DNA of 64,000 nt from Diphasiastrum complanatum. Taxonomy: Eukaryota; Streptophyta; Lycopodiopsida; Lycopodiales; Lycopodiaceae. Both the position numbers and the translations under genes were made by a program. The notes under the pieces were generated by a model. The model was not told where the DNA came from. It saw only the letters and a program-made list of their open reading frames with translations, and searched no databases. Shown here in pieces: positions 21,572 through 32,804 of the stretch; the first letter of the stretch is position 1; every line of letters begins with the position of its first letter. The stretch spans positions 48,658,550 through 48,722,549 of the forward strand of contig CM055107.1 of assembly GCA_029204225.1 (NCBI GenBank), read 5' to 3'.

Positions 21572-23075
21572 ATTGGTCTCAACTTTCCAAAGTTCCCTTT
21601 TAGCATCAATAAGATTGGTGGATCTTATGCAAAGTGTAACAAGCTTCATCATGCTACATCTAGGTCGAGATCTAATATGCTTCTTGGAAATGTTCATCTT
21701 TGTGCTAATTTGGATGGTTATGAGGATAATGATGGTTCTTCAATGGTTCTTCATGGCAAGTGCAAGCATGCAAAAGGTAAGGAAAGAGCTAACTTCATCA
21801 ATGGAGGTGGTGAAGGTTCTTCCTTGGAAAAGATTGTTGTTAATGATTTCTTTGATCATATGGAAAAAGATGTTGCTAGGTCCATGCATGAAGGAGGTGG
21901 TTCTTCTATATTCTTTTTTGATGAGTCCAAGAAAGTCAATTTTGCAGCAAGTGGAGTCACATGTCTTCATAAAAAGAGTAGATCAAATGGTTCTATCAAG
22001 AGACTTGGTGAGGGAGATAGTCACAAGTCAAGAAGAAGAGAAGTATGTGAGGAGTTCAAAGTAGGATGTACTTTGAATGATGTCATTGTGAATGATAATG
22101 AGGAAAAATCATTATCATATGAGTCATGACCTAAAACATTGATTAGAAGTTCTTGTTTGAAAAAAGAGAGTACTTCAATAATCCTTATGTTGAAGGTGCT
22201 GATCATTTTTTTCATGGCTTCTAATGTTTTTGAGGATTCTGCTTCTTATGATGCAATCATTAAGAGAGAAGGCTTATGAAGGAAAGAGAAATGGAAGATT
22301 GGTTCTTGAGAAGATCCAAGGCATGGGTCTCACATCTCTTCATCAACTCAAAGGATTCTATGATTTAGAATTGATCACTCATGATTGAGATGGCAGAAAG
22401 TTGATTGGAGAAGACTACATGAAGCAAATCGAGAGGCAATTTCTTTAAGGCAAGGGAGATCTCATTGGTGAGCTTATTGAGAGTTTTTATGTACTCAAGA
22501 AGGCTGGGTTTATTAAGTTTGATACTCATCTTCACCTACTCTACTTCATGCTGGATGGAAAGTTTGGAATCTATCTTTTGATTTATGATGGTGCCACCGA
22601 TGACATTGCTTTCACTAACCTTTGTGAAAGATCGAGATCAAGCATTGATGAGATCTTGTTAAATCTAGATCATATGTTTGAGAGGTAGTATTTCCAGAGG
22701 TTCAGGTCTGAAGATATTCAGATCTTTGATATCTTTGATGATCAAGAGAAAGATAAGCAAGTGGAAGCGACTCACCTTGCTTTACTCACATGTTTTGGAG
22801 AATCTTCTTGTGTAGATGATGCTATGCAAGTGGATATTGGTTCTCATGGTTTTCATGCTGGAATATCAAGTAATGGATCTGAAAAAAAAAGTTTGTTCAA
22901 TGACTTTGATGTTCAAGAGGAAGATCAAGAGGTTGGTCTCAAAGGGCGTCAACAACACAAAAGGAAAGGTGGCAATTTGGAGCTAGTCAAGAGCATCAAA
23001 GGAAGTCATTTGGCAAAGATGTTATGGATCTATTTTTGTAGGTGTATGAAGACTCAATTAAGGTCAAAGGAGTAG
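21572..23075 (+). pseudogene. Unfamiliar reading frame fused to copia gag-protease
   Basis: After the stop at 21569 the same frame stays open to 22129 (Lys/Ser/Gly-rich: KHAKGKERANFINGGGEG, DESKKVNFAASG). It is readable to ~22262, and after one frameshift it continues as one frame to a stop at 23075 with only three internal stops (near 22388, 22449 and 22688). The second half looks folded rather than random: RLVLEKIQGMGLTSLHQLKG, GELIESFYVLKKAGFIKFD, FMLDGKFGIYLLIYDGATDD, SIDEILLNLDHMFER. No integrase, RT or RNase H motif is present where they belong. Roughly 490 codons in total. I recognise no family. It may be an accessory protein of a non-autonomous copia lineage or a captured host gene. 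Confidence 0.55.
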
Positions 23076-23630
23076 AAAGGAAGTGTTGTTCATGTTTACT
23101 TTACTTCTTCTATCTCATGTTTGAGCAATTTTATGTGAATGTGTGCAAATTGTCAAGATATGGACAATCTAGCTACATTGTCTTGCAATATCTTATTGTT
23201 GGATTTGTACTAGAATTATGGGCTGGTTTTGCTAATGAAAATAAAGCTATTGGAGGTTCATTATATCACTCATCCATGCCTAAGTTCTCATGTGTTGAGC
23301 TACTTGGTGCCAATGTTTGGAGATTGTCAATTTTTGGTGCATTCATGGTCATTTTCTTGTGTCAAGTAGATCTTGAAGATGGACTAGTGCAACCTACTTG
23401 GTTTATGGAGTCCAATGGTGCTGGATTGCATCATTGATGTACTCACCTACTCATGGATCTCCAAGGTTTGATGGTTTCTTGTGGCAAGATGGAGATGGAG
23501 GCTCATTCATGGAGTTTTATGGTGGAGAAATATCAAGAAAGGACAAAGTTGGAGGACACAAGCAAGCAAATGTCATCACTCACATTTATTGTTTGGTTGC
23601 TGTAATTTTTTAGATATTTCAAAGTTTGAA
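23076..23630 (+). other. 3' part of the copia-derived element, unassigned
   Basis: Contains an open frame (23042-23437) rich in Cys, Leu and Tyr without known motifs, and purine-rich words near 23490 (GATGGAGATGGAGG). It may be 3' untranslated sequence or LTR of the preceding element; I cannot find its borders. Confidence 0.3.
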
Positions 23631-23639
23631 ACATGGAGG

Positions 23640-23745
23640 AATCATTTCATTTACATCCCAGATGGAAATACTGTGTTAGAGACAAGACCTGAGGCACAAA
23701 AATGATCCAAATGCTAAAGGGCTCTGATACCACTGATGAGAACCA
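23640..23745. mobile_element. CACTA scrap next to a reverse primer-binding site
   Basis: IPDGNTVLETRPEAQK (+ strand, ~23655-23702) resembles the CACTA N-terminal motif ENIVLETIAEA at 15.69 kb. Next, GGGCTCTGATACCA (~23719-23732) is the exact reverse complement of a Met-tRNA primer site (TGGTATCAGAGCCC), with CTGATGAGAACC beyond it. This implies a minus-strand copia LTR starting at about 23735 and running right. Its other end is not resolved. Confidence 0.55.
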
Positions 23746-26700
23746 TGGGATCTTGGGTTAAACCAGAGATGAAGGCTGGATAGAGCCGACTTAACAACTG
23801 TTTGACATCAATGTTCACTTTCTGGTATAAACAACTCACAATCATAATCTAAAACCTTTAAATAAACTTTTGTTGCACATTAAATACTATTCTTATTATC
23901 TCGAGTACTTTAAATGTGCTTCCTCATTCATAGAGTTACATATTAGATTTGCTAACTTCAAGATATTGTTTCATGAGTAGACTTTACAATGAAGCATTTT
24001 CATGATGAGAACAAACTATCACCAAGAGATGAGTCATCCGTCAATATTAATGTTTTGTTGAAAAAGAATAAGGATTCTTGGAAAATCATTGAGAATGAAG
24101 CATCCAGTTAGAGCATTTCAAACTTTCAGAAAATTGCAAGAAATAGCGGAAGTCTTAGCATATGGTCATCGCAAGGAATGGAAAAATCTCATTGGTAAGC
24201 AAGAGCGGCATTTCATAAAAGTACACAACATGGTGGGACTAGCACAAACAACAACTATATACTACAACTTTTCTAATGGTTTTACAGAAGAATTCAAATT
24301 CGTCATGATACAAAATTGACGAATTATAAAAATTTCAAAAAGCATGCAAATTTGTACATGCCAATATGCAATAGACACAAAATGAGATTTTGTTTATTAA
24401 ATGAAAATTTTTACAAAGTACAATTGAGCAAAATCTACTCTACTTTCGATACTTTCTCTAATGAAAGTTGCAACTTTGAATCATGCAACAATTTCCTTCT
24501 TTGGTATGGATCCAAGAGCTCATAGTTTTCATGCTTACTCAGATCAACGTAGGCAGCATACAATGCAAAATGAGATGATCTGAACATGGAATTCACTGGT
24601 TCATATCCTAAAATTTAAGTGCAATAGTTTTTTTAAAAAAAATTATTTATGTCCTCCAAGAAAATGAGATAGTGCCTAAGGGAAATTGTACCAAGAAACA
24701 CTATTATCTACAAGAAATTGTGGATATATTTTAGATTATCAAAAAATTAATTTTCTTTAGCTTTTGGACTTGATCTCAGAAATAAAGAGTTAATTCACCT
24801 AATGGTTCATGTAATTTGGATTACATGAAGGTGATGAACTTTTATTTGGAGAAGATCAACCTATTTGGATGATTCATAGCTTAGTGTATTTTTTCTGAGT
24901 TGTTATTCATGTGTAGAGGTAAACAATCGAAGAATTGATATATTTCTCAATGCTTATTCAAATGAAAAGATCAGACTAAGAATGATAATTCCTGGTCAAA
25001 AGTTGAATGCTTCAGGAATGTCTTCTCTTTCTCGTTCTAAAGACAGAACCTATTTAGGGGAAGAAGAATGTTACGACCATATTGAGCTAAGGACATGGAA
25101 TAGTCCTAATATGGTAGATTGGCCCTTCGGTACTCGAGATTGTTGGTCATGCCAAGATTTAATCTCATATCAAGGCTTGTATGTGACTAATGACCTTGAG
25201 AGGACCCAAACACTCTCTTTGAGAAATATGGAGTAGTGCATGTACATGTGACTGATATAGGCATGAGGATTACATGAATAGCTATGACCTATTTATAGTT
25301 GAATTGCATGGGGATTGCATGGGTTCAAGCACATGAATCAATTCTCTCTATATTGGGGTAGGGATTCTCCCTTTGACAACTTTGATCAGATAACTTCTCC
25401 TCAAGCATTCACATGGCATGGCTCGGGGGCTAGATCCAAGATTGATCTAGGATTGGTTGGGAGGTTTTGCTCCTACATGTCTCCTGTTGTTTCTCCTATG
25501 CTCATCTTAGGCGTTTTTCCTGGTGGTCTTTACACTTTTGTCCCAAGTGAAGCTTCTAACCTAAGTTTGTATTACATTAGAAATCAGAAGAGATAGTTGA
25601 AGAGTATTGGATCTGTGTGCCACTTAGATCTACTTCACTATGAATTGCCTTGATTGGTGTAAAAATTGTCAACTAGTTTTGTAGCATTCTTGGCGAGCAA
25701 ACTTCACATAGCTTTCTCACATGCATGAAAGTATGGTAAATCATCAACTTTCTAGATGGGTCTAAATTCACTCACTTAGTCATGCAAAAGTCCTTTTTTA
25801 GCTTTACTTGGCAATTTTGTCCATTATGACTAGTTTAGCTTGCACTGGAATAGCATAACCTAAGTGGTATTCCAGTTTTGGAAGGCTTGGAGTGAATACT
25901 ATCTATGTCATATTTGGTTCTCTTCTACTTTTGAGTGGAATACTTGATGTACGTCTATTCTATATCTTGATTTTGAGTGATAATAAATAATTTGATGTCG
26001 AACAACATATTTATAGAGATTAGAATTAGATTTTGTGTGTATTTTGATTCTATCTTGTTGTATGATATGGATCAATCACTCAAAAGGAGAGAGGATTGAC
26101 ACTAACATCAAAATCAAGCATATACTAGTGCGAGCCCAATGGGTATACTTATACCCTCCAAGGCCCATGCACCACTAGTAGTGGACTGGACACATCTGCA
26201 GCCTATTGATGTGAATTTTCTTATTCTATGAATCAAATCCTACATTCTAAATTGTCTAAGGTATGTTGTTATGTGCTACTACAAACCACAAGTTTTTAGG
26301 GGGGCATATGAACATCAATTTAAAGTCAATAGTGTTTAAACAGGTGACGCACATTTAATTATGACATAATGAAAAACTCTAGTGTGAATGACACAATCAC
26401 CAATTCAATTGTCCTACACTCTATGAGTTCCTAACCTTAGGATAAGGCAGGTTAGTTGAGCACATTGTTTAACTGTAGATGGAGGTTCTCATTTTCATGG
26501 ATCCTCATAAATAGATCATTTTCAAGATATCTAAGCGCTTATTTTTAGCTTGGTGCAATTTGCCCAGTATGCCTTGCTAGGAACTTAGTTTCAACCTCCT
26601 ATGCTCTCCACTTCAACTCCTCCAATGTTTTACTTCTTTTGCTTACGTTGCAATAGCCACACCTGTACTTAACTATTAAACACATGGAGGCATTGATTCC

Positions 26701-26800
26701 ATCATTGTATTGATGACTATAGACACGTGGCTTCGGGACTCACGAGTCCAATTTGACACGGTCTAACTATAGCCTCCAAAGTGTCGCTGGTGCCTAGGAA
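23746..26800. other. Unassigned AT-rich sequence
   Basis: Short open frames at 24089-24319, 24982-25236 and 25315-25596 have no motif I recognise. The left part is probably LTR of the minus-strand copia element implied at 23.73 kb. I see no other supported feature. Confidence 0.4.
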
Positions 26801-26869
26801 TAAATAAATAAATAGTGTTTGATCGGAAATTATAAATATTGTTTATAGTAGATTTTTAAAATTATTTAA

Positions 26870-27233
26870 GACAGTGTATGTGTGTGTTTGAGAGGATGTG
26901 TATGTGTTTTGAATTTCGCATTCATCTACAATTTAGGTTAATAGACAAATAGATATACATAATGTTGGGTAGTAATAGATTGTTACATTTATAATGTGTA
27001 TGTGAGAGAGAGAAAAAAAAAAAGATGTGTGTGTGTTTAACATTTTGCATTGATTTAAAATTTAAGATTATAGATAAATACATAGTCTATGGTAGTAATA
27101 GATTATTAGATTTTTATTTATTTAGGACTAAGAATGATAGATGAAAGAGAGGGAGATAGAGAGAGAGTGTGTGTGTTTTTGTGAACATGTTTAGCATTTT
27201 ACGTTGATCTAAGATTTGAGATATAATTATATA

Positions 27234-27273
<40 letters not shown>

Positions 27274-27600
27274 GGGGTGGAGAGAAGAGAGAAGAAGCAT
27301 GTATGTTGTGTCTTGCATTTTGAATTTAAGATAATAGAGAGAGAGAGATAATGTGTGTGTGTGTGATTTGATTAAGATTTAGATGAATAGATTGTGTGTG
27401 TGTGTGTGTGTGTGTTATATATATTATGCATTAGTTTAGGGTATTTAAGAGTGATAGATAAATAAAAAGTGTTTGATAGAAAATTTATAATAGATTTAGA
27501 GAGAGAGAGAGAGAAAGAAAGTGTGTATGTGTGTGTGTGCGTGTGTGTCTTGATTAAGATTTAGAGTAGTAGATGACTAGATAGTGTTTGATGGTAATTG
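26870..27600. repeat. GT/GA/AT-rich simple-sequence region
   Basis: Repeated short GTGTGT, GAGAGA and TTGAATTT/TTTAAGAT words recur about every 100-150 bases, as in a degenerate minisatellite. The recurring unit resembles ATTTTGCATTGATTTAAGATT-(A)GATAGATAGA-(GT)n. An AT tract occupies about 27223-27269. Confidence 0.7.
27223..27269. repeat. (AT)n microsatellite
   Basis: AT dinucleotide run with one internal ATGTAT interruption, seen directly. Confidence 0.95.
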
Positions 27601-28695
27601 TATGTTTGAATTTGCTTATAATAATGGTTCAATTGTATAAAATAGTGTTATTTTTTAATTGCTTGTGCATGTGAAAAAAATATTCAAAACATAAGAGAGC
27701 AAGCGTTTAAAGAGCGAGCAATTGCATGTTTGCACTTAAGCTTCAAGTGAGTTTACCGGTGAGTTTGTGTTGTTTCAATTTGTTTTATTAATATAATACG
27801 TTATCTAACATAGTAAAAAATTAAATGTAATTCATAATTTTCATTTTGTTCAAAGCAATATCGTATTTTACCGCATACACTAGCAATTAATCATTATGAA
27901 AAGGTGAAATGTAGATAATTAAAATCCCCAAACCTAGGAAGGTGTGTAGCCCTTACTTTTCTCCCGTTAAAGGGAAGGTTCTAATCTTTCCAACTTGCAT
28001 GGAAAAACTTACATGCCGCAGGGAGGAAATATGTGGTGACATTCTGAAACAAGACATAACCACAAGGTTTGGGTATTATAATTATCACATTCAACTCTAT
28101 CTATAAAGTTATACACAAAAAGTATTACGATGAATATAAAAAAAAAAAATGAGTGCAAGTGAATTTAAGTATTAATAATCATAGATCACTCTCATCAATT
28201 ACATCATTTTCATCATCACACAAGACTTGACACTTATCTGAATATAGGTCTAGGTATAATCGTAAATTTCCAATCGTGTCTCCTTAATGATGTGAGCTAC
28301 ACTCATATTCAATCTCTTATTCTTCTAATTCTATCTCATCCAAATGTGGGGGCCTCAAATTACTCCCAATTTGGTCTTGTGCGATCGTAGGAATCTCATC
28401 ATTTCCATTTGTACCTTCTTCTCCCACCATTTCGACATCATTTGGAGTCTGGATGAGTGGTTCAGGTTCTTCCAAAATGTCGCCAAAATTGGGTGGTGGT
28501 TCGTATCCAATTCAACAAAATCTTTTCCTTCAAACACACGTCGTTTTCTTGCATTAAGTTGGATCACATACCACCATCTTGGGTCTATTCGATTTGGATG
28601 GAATATAATCTACCAAAGAATTAAAAAAAATTAAGTTAGTCTTATAAGATTGATACATAAATAATTGGATTGCGAATATTTATGACATTGAAATT

Positions 28696-29058
28696 TTAGA
28701 GTCTCACTTGTTCGCAATGTCGTGGCAATACTAAAGTGTCATGAGAGTCCATCGATATACATTTTGTTGAGTCGATTTGAAAAAACTTTGAGTTATCATT
28801 TCTAATCATGGCATTGCTTCCACGATAGATAACCTTAAGCCATTTTACGTCAAAAATAAAGTATTTGTCGTTAGTCTCGTATTCGACTTCATAAATATGT
28901 CGCAATGTGCCGACATAGTCTAGGTCACCCAAAATGACATTAGGGTCCCTCGCACTAGAACGACTCTCTTGTTGAAAGTTGGCCATTATACCACAATCAT
29001 ATGTACGTCGCTTGTTGTCAACTCTCTCAACACGGTAATGGTGTCCATATGCCCACAT
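28696..29058 (-). CDS. DUF4216-like exon of CACTA transposase
   Basis: Open frame of 120 codons, CDCG-like start (RRTYDCGIMANFQQES), then VILGDLDYVGTLRHIYEVEY, FDVKWLKVIYRG and SHDTLVLPRHCEQVR. This matches the beta-rich domain found after DUF4218 in plant CACTA transposases. A second, partly tandem-duplicated copy of its C-terminus is at 56.95-57.14 kb. Confidence 0.85.
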   Translation of the reverse strand: MWAYGHHYRVERVDNKRRTYDCGIMANFQQESRSSARDPNVILGDLDYVGTLRHIYEVEYETNDKYFIFDVKWLKVIYRGSNAMIRNDNSKFFQIDSTKCISMDSHDTLVLPRHCEQVRL

Positions 29059-29248
29059 GGCAGTGTATGATATATACTAAAACACAAAAAAAAAAAACAA
29101 ATGTGTGTAATCAAAAATACTATTCATATATTGAGTAGTACAAAAACAATATTATACTAACCTTCAATTCACATCTGCAAACAAATTCTCATTCTAATTC
29201 GGTCACTTCTTCTTTGCATTCAGATGCTTTTAGTAATGTATCAAAAAC

Positions 29249-29794
29249 TCATTCACGAGAGCATTTTGAAAGTAAAGGCTCGAAAGGTTCGTCGTTCTCC
29301 AACGCCCTCCTTCTTCTTTGATTGATATTTCTTCTTCGTTTCAATGTTATGTTTCTTTCCTTTTTGGCTTCCGTTGAAATCCATTTTTCCATTTGTCCAA
29401 AATTATTTAATATGAATGTGTCAATTTTCTCTTTTAATTGAGGTGAAAGTCTTTTTTGCACACCATTTCCTTGTGGTACTTCACCCTTAGCACGTTCTTC
29501 TTCTTCACACCACATTTTTGGACTTGTAGGATGCAATTGTGAGATTATTTCGGTGATATAAAACAAAGATTCCTGTATAAGCCAACTTTCTGCAATGCTA
29601 CCTTCTGGCCTTGCCTTTTGTCTCACAAAGCTCTTCAAAACTTTTATAAGGTAGAACATCCATCTCGTGTGCACATGTCCTGCAATTGATACTTCTTCGA
29701 CCAAATGCACTAGAAGATGAACTTGTATATCCAAAAAGGAAGTTGGAAAATCTCTTTCTAACAAACATACCATTTCGATCATTTGGATTTTCAT
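29249..29794 (-). CDS. DUF4218-like exon of CACTA transposase
   Basis: 181-codon open frame: LERDFPTSFLDIQVHLLVHL, VEEVSIAGHVHTRWMFYLIK, RQKARPEGSIAESWLIQESL. These are hallmark DUF4218 motifs. A Glu-rich then strongly basic C-terminus follows (TLKRRRNINQRRRR), plausibly nuclear localising or DNA binding. Confidence 0.9.
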   Translation of the reverse strand: MKIQMIEMVCLLERDFPTSFLDIQVHLLVHLVEEVSIAGHVHTRWMFYLIKVLKSFVRQKARPEGSIAESWLIQESLFYITEIISQLHPTSPKMWCEEEERAKGEVPQGNGVQKRLSPQLKEKIDTFILNNFGQMEKWISTEAKKERNITLKRRRNINQRRRRALENDEPFEPLLSKCSRE

Positions 29795-29983
29795 GGAATC
29801 TAATTCACTATTTTATACTTCTTTTGAGGAAATCCACCTGCAAGATAAATAGTACATTAGGTTGTTTAACACATAAAAATATTGAAATAACACATATTTA
29901 TACAAGTGCTTAGAAAAATATACAAACCTAATCATCGATGACAAATTGTAAAGCATATTTCGTACGTCATCGTTGAAGAGACC

Positions 29984-30343
29984 TCAAATAAAAAGTGGAA
30001 ATATGAATTGCAACATCTTATGCCAATAATGTGATTTCAATCCACTTAATTTACCATCTTTGGTAAATGATTTGCATAAAGAATCTGCATAGCCTGTTGG
30101 AGTTCTCATTTGTTCTATGACATGTTTAACATATGAGAGTTGTTCTTTTGTAAGAATCCACGGCACGCTAGGTAGAATCTCATCTCCACCTTCGGTGTAT
30201 TGAATCCAATAGGGTCTTTTCACATCGGCTGCTTGTAGATCTTTACGAGCTATAGAGTTGTCTTTTATGCCAATGATGTGGTTCCATAAGGATTCACCGA
30301 TGTTTTTGAATATGTGCATAGGATTCAATAGATGGTTTATCAA
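29984..30343 (-). CDS. Transposase_21 C-terminal exon of CACTA transposase
   Basis: About 119 codons: HLLNPMHIFKNIGESLWNHI, NSIARKDLQAADVKR, VPWILTKEQLSYVKHVIEQ, PTGYADSLCKSFTKDGKLSG, LKSHYWHKMLQFIFPLFI. This is the conserved DxMHxxKN-to-GLKSHDxH block of TNP2 transposases, with the first aspartate-type position here Asn. Confidence 0.88.
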   Translation of the reverse strand: MINHLLNPMHIFKNIGESLWNHIIGIKDNSIARKDLQAADVKRPYWIQYTEGGDEILPSVPWILTKEQLSYVKHVIEQMRTPTGYADSLCKSFTKDGKLSGLKSHYWHKMLQFIFPLFI

Positions 30344-30635
30344 TAAATTCCTCCAATAGGGTAATTTATGAAAAATAGATATCCATTTTATAACATCAAT
30401 GAATTCATTCCATGTGATGTTTCAGCCATTCACCATGTCATTCCGCTACTCCCATGCGTGGGGGTGGTGGTGTAGTTAGAGGATTATCTCCTCACCCTCC
30501 AAAAAATTGCCTATTCAACCTTCGAAAATGATGATCAGGTGACAAATATTTGCGATGATTTTCATACACCATTTTTTTTAACATATTTGTGCTATGTCGA
30601 CCCTTCAAAAGTGGTTCATCAGGAGGACCTATGAC

Positions 30636-31674
30636 ATAAGAGATTGGGACATCTCAATTTCAAGGCTATGCAATCTATGGTCAAGGAAGGAAAAGTAGTT
30701 GGACTACCAAAGACACTTTCAAAGGAGCTTCAACCTTGTGAAGCTTGTGTTTTGGCAAAATCACATAGGAGACCTTTTCTGAGATCCAACATCAAAACTC
30801 AACATCCATTTGAACTCGTGCACTCTGATGTTCATGTCTCTTCAAGCAAGAGCAAAGGAGGAGCAATTGTCTTTTGTTCGAAAGTCTCTATGACCTAAAA
30901 GAAGCACCAAGGTCTTGGTATACAATGCTCAACTCCTTTCTCATATCACTCGGATTTCGTGTTAGTGAATATGACCCTTCATTGTATATTCAGTTTGTAA
31001 ATAAATTTGTAGTTATTCTTCTCATCTATGTAGATGATGTCATTCTTAGTGGAAATAATGAGGAGCTAGTTGAAGAAACTAAGTATGCACTTTGTAGTGG
31101 ATTTAAGATGCAAGATCTAGGAGTTCTTCACTACATTTTAGGCCTAGAAATTGACTTTTGGAAAGAACATGCTTTCATAAGTCAAAGTAGATATGCACTT
31201 TCCATGCTTAAGAAATTTCAAATGGAAAACTATAAAGGCATAGATACACCAATGGAGCACATTGTAAAAGTTCCTATGAAAGATGATGAAAGATCCTTTG
31301 AGGACATCACTCTTTATAGGAGTATTATTGGCTCACTTATATGGTTAACTGTGACAAGGTATGATCTAAGCTTTAGTGTGCATAAGTTAAGCCAACACAT
31401 GCAGGATCCAAAGAAATATCATTGGAAGTTGGCTAAAAGAATCTTGAGATATGTATCTTCTACCTTAGACTTTGGATTGATCTACAAAGGAGAAGATGTA
31501 ACTTTGGTTGCTTTTTCAAACTCAGATTTTGCAGGAGACAGGATAGATAAGAAATCCACAAGTGTTTACACAGTTTTTCATGGAGGGAATTTGGTTTCTT
31601 GGCTATCAAATAAGCAAGCAACTATATCCTTATCATCTTGTGAAGTTGAGTGCAAATCTCTTACAACCACTTGA
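30636..31674 (+). pseudogene. Copia polyprotein fragment with internal deletion
   Basis: Begins abruptly inside GAG_pre-integrase (RLGHLNFKAMQSMVKEGK, then CEACVLAKSH and LVHSDVHVSSSKSKGGA) and jumps at ~30873 straight to RT (SLYDLKEAPRSWYTMLNSF, LLIYVDDVILSG, LGVLHYILGLEIDFW) and RNase H (GSLIWLTVTRYDLSFSVHKL, RILRYVSSTLDFGLIYKGED, TISLSSCEVECKSLTTT), ending at 31674. Compared with the copy at 61.6-63.9 kb, about 1.27-1.29 kb (most of integrase and the front of RT) is gone. Both outer ends are truncated and no LTR is attached. The RT/RNase H frame of 266 codons is itself uninterrupted. Lying flush against a CACTA transposase, it may have been captured by that element. Confidence 0.92.
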
Positions 31675-31716
31675 TTTTCTTTTTTTCTTCATTTCAATAT
31701 ATTAGGGTTTATTGTA

Positions 31717-32055
31717 ATGGTTTGTATGTTTATGAATGTAGAAAACATGTCGGGATCTGGCACTGGTGTGAGCTCGAGAGACCATGTCTCAAACTTCTAT
31801 GTATTGTTATCTTCTGAGCAAGAAGCACAATTGCAAAGCTTGCTTAGTCAAGATGAGGGGGGTCTCTCACAAGCGGCTGCGGCGACCGCACCTACCGAAG
31901 AGTCATCCACATATCCGTATTATAACGTGAATCCTCAAGGTAACATAATCGCCAACCGCAAAGGTTGGGTGGTTATGGACCGCCTATATTCTTTATGCCA
32001 ATGCCATTTTGGCGACAGATTGTTCATGAAATGGTCCGACAATCTGCCAATCTGA
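31717..32055 (+). CDS. Unidentified open frame beside CACTA/copia junction
   Basis: 112 codons from an ATG. Ala/Ser/Glu-rich first half (LSQAAAATAPTEESSTYPYY), then VNPQGNIIANRKGWVVMDRL. The PQGNIIANRKG stretch faintly recalls the start of the plant Ptta/En/Spm (TNP1-like) accessory transposase (DG..LLPN-K), which would fit a CACTA context. That is a guess; the frame is otherwise anonymous. Confidence 0.3.
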   Translation: MVCMFMNVENMSGSGTGVSSRDHVSNFYVLLSSEQEAQLQSLLSQDEGGLSQAAAATAPTEESSTYPYYNVNPQGNIIANRKGWVVMDRLYSLCQCHFGDRLFMKWSDNLPI

Positions 32056-32099
32056 AACGGCAGGTTGTTGGTAGCCTTCATGAAGAATTCTCACAAGAT

Positions 32100-32180
32100 G
32101 ATTATAATAATCACATATGTCACAAGAGACTTAAAAGGATATAATGCATGCTTGATTCCACATGTTCTAGCTTCTTCTTC
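32100..32180 (+). repeat. CACTA-associated block, copy 1
   Basis: GATTATAATAATCACAT(A/G)TG, GAGACTTAAAAG and GCTTGATTCCACATGTTCTAG also occur at 56869-56945. There the block directly precedes a CACTA DUF4216 fragment, so it is probably an internal CACTA segment. Confidence 0.8.
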
Positions 32181-32404
32181 TTCTTATTCCGCTCTCACAC
32201 GCTTGAATGAACAAATATGACAAGTGATAATATATTTTGATAATTTCTTAATCAATATAATTTTATTGCTTCTAGTAGTGTCTTGTTTTGCATGATATAT
32301 ACAAAATGTCTTCCATTTATCGGATGAAGAATCGATTGACTTTTATGAGATGTGTCTGAAGAGAGTATCTAAAATCACCTATATTGAAAAGCTAATAACT
32401 TAGA

Positions 32405-32512
32405 TATTGATCATGATTATTGTGAACAATGACCATGATTATTGTGAATACTAGTCGTGAGAATTTTGAGCACTGGTTGTGATTATTGTGAATATTGATC
32501 ATGAATATTCAT
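32405..32512. repeat. Imperfect ~30 bp tandem repeat
   Basis: Units around (C/G)ATGATTATTGTGAA(C/T)A recur about four times between 32405 and 32512, including TGACCATGATTATTGTGAAT and TGGTTGTGATTATTGTGAAT. Confidence 0.75.
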
Positions 32513-32804
32513 GAATCTTTGCCAATTTTAAAATTTCAAAATCACGGACATATTTTGTGGTCAAAGTCTGAAACTCATTGCAAGAAACTATTATGAAATG
32601 AACATCATCTCTTTGTTGGCAAAATCATTTGATACACAATTCTTAGTCATTTTAAATCCCAATATGCAATCATAGTTCTTCGATTATCAGAACTGTAACT
32701 ACTTTTGTGGTGGTTATTGTTATATAAGCTCTTGCAACTTTTTAACCATTATGGCATGACCTTGGATATATAATACCTCAACGTTCTTGTTTTATTTTGA
32801 TTGT

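Larger units (their letters stand above)
28344..30620 (-). pseudogene. CACTA (En/Spm) transposase, C-terminal two thirds
   Basis: On the minus strand from 30620 downward, parts of a plant TNP2 transposase appear in family order. NHRKYLSPDHHFRRLNRQFF (~30570) leads into the Transposase_21 C-terminal part, LLNPMHIFKNIGESLWNHI and GLKSHYWHKMLQF (30343-29984). DUF4218 (29794-29249) and a DUF4216-like domain (29058-28696) follow, then a tail with RWWYVIQLNARKRRVFEG and an acidic end (28590-28340). Gaps between open frames look like introns or decay. The catalytic N-terminal region is absent, because the sequence changes to a copia fragment at ~30636. No CACTA terminal repeats were identified. Confidence 0.92.

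Noticed and set aside
21447-22064. 205-codon overlapping frame on the plus strand
   Set aside because: Starts inside the protease region in another frame, and its Leu/Met-rich composition looks like an out-of-frame shadow of the frame at 21572-22129.
28344-28634. Plus-strand 96-codon frame
   Set aside because: Antisense to the CACTA C-terminal tail, which has a recognisable motif (RWWYVIQ).
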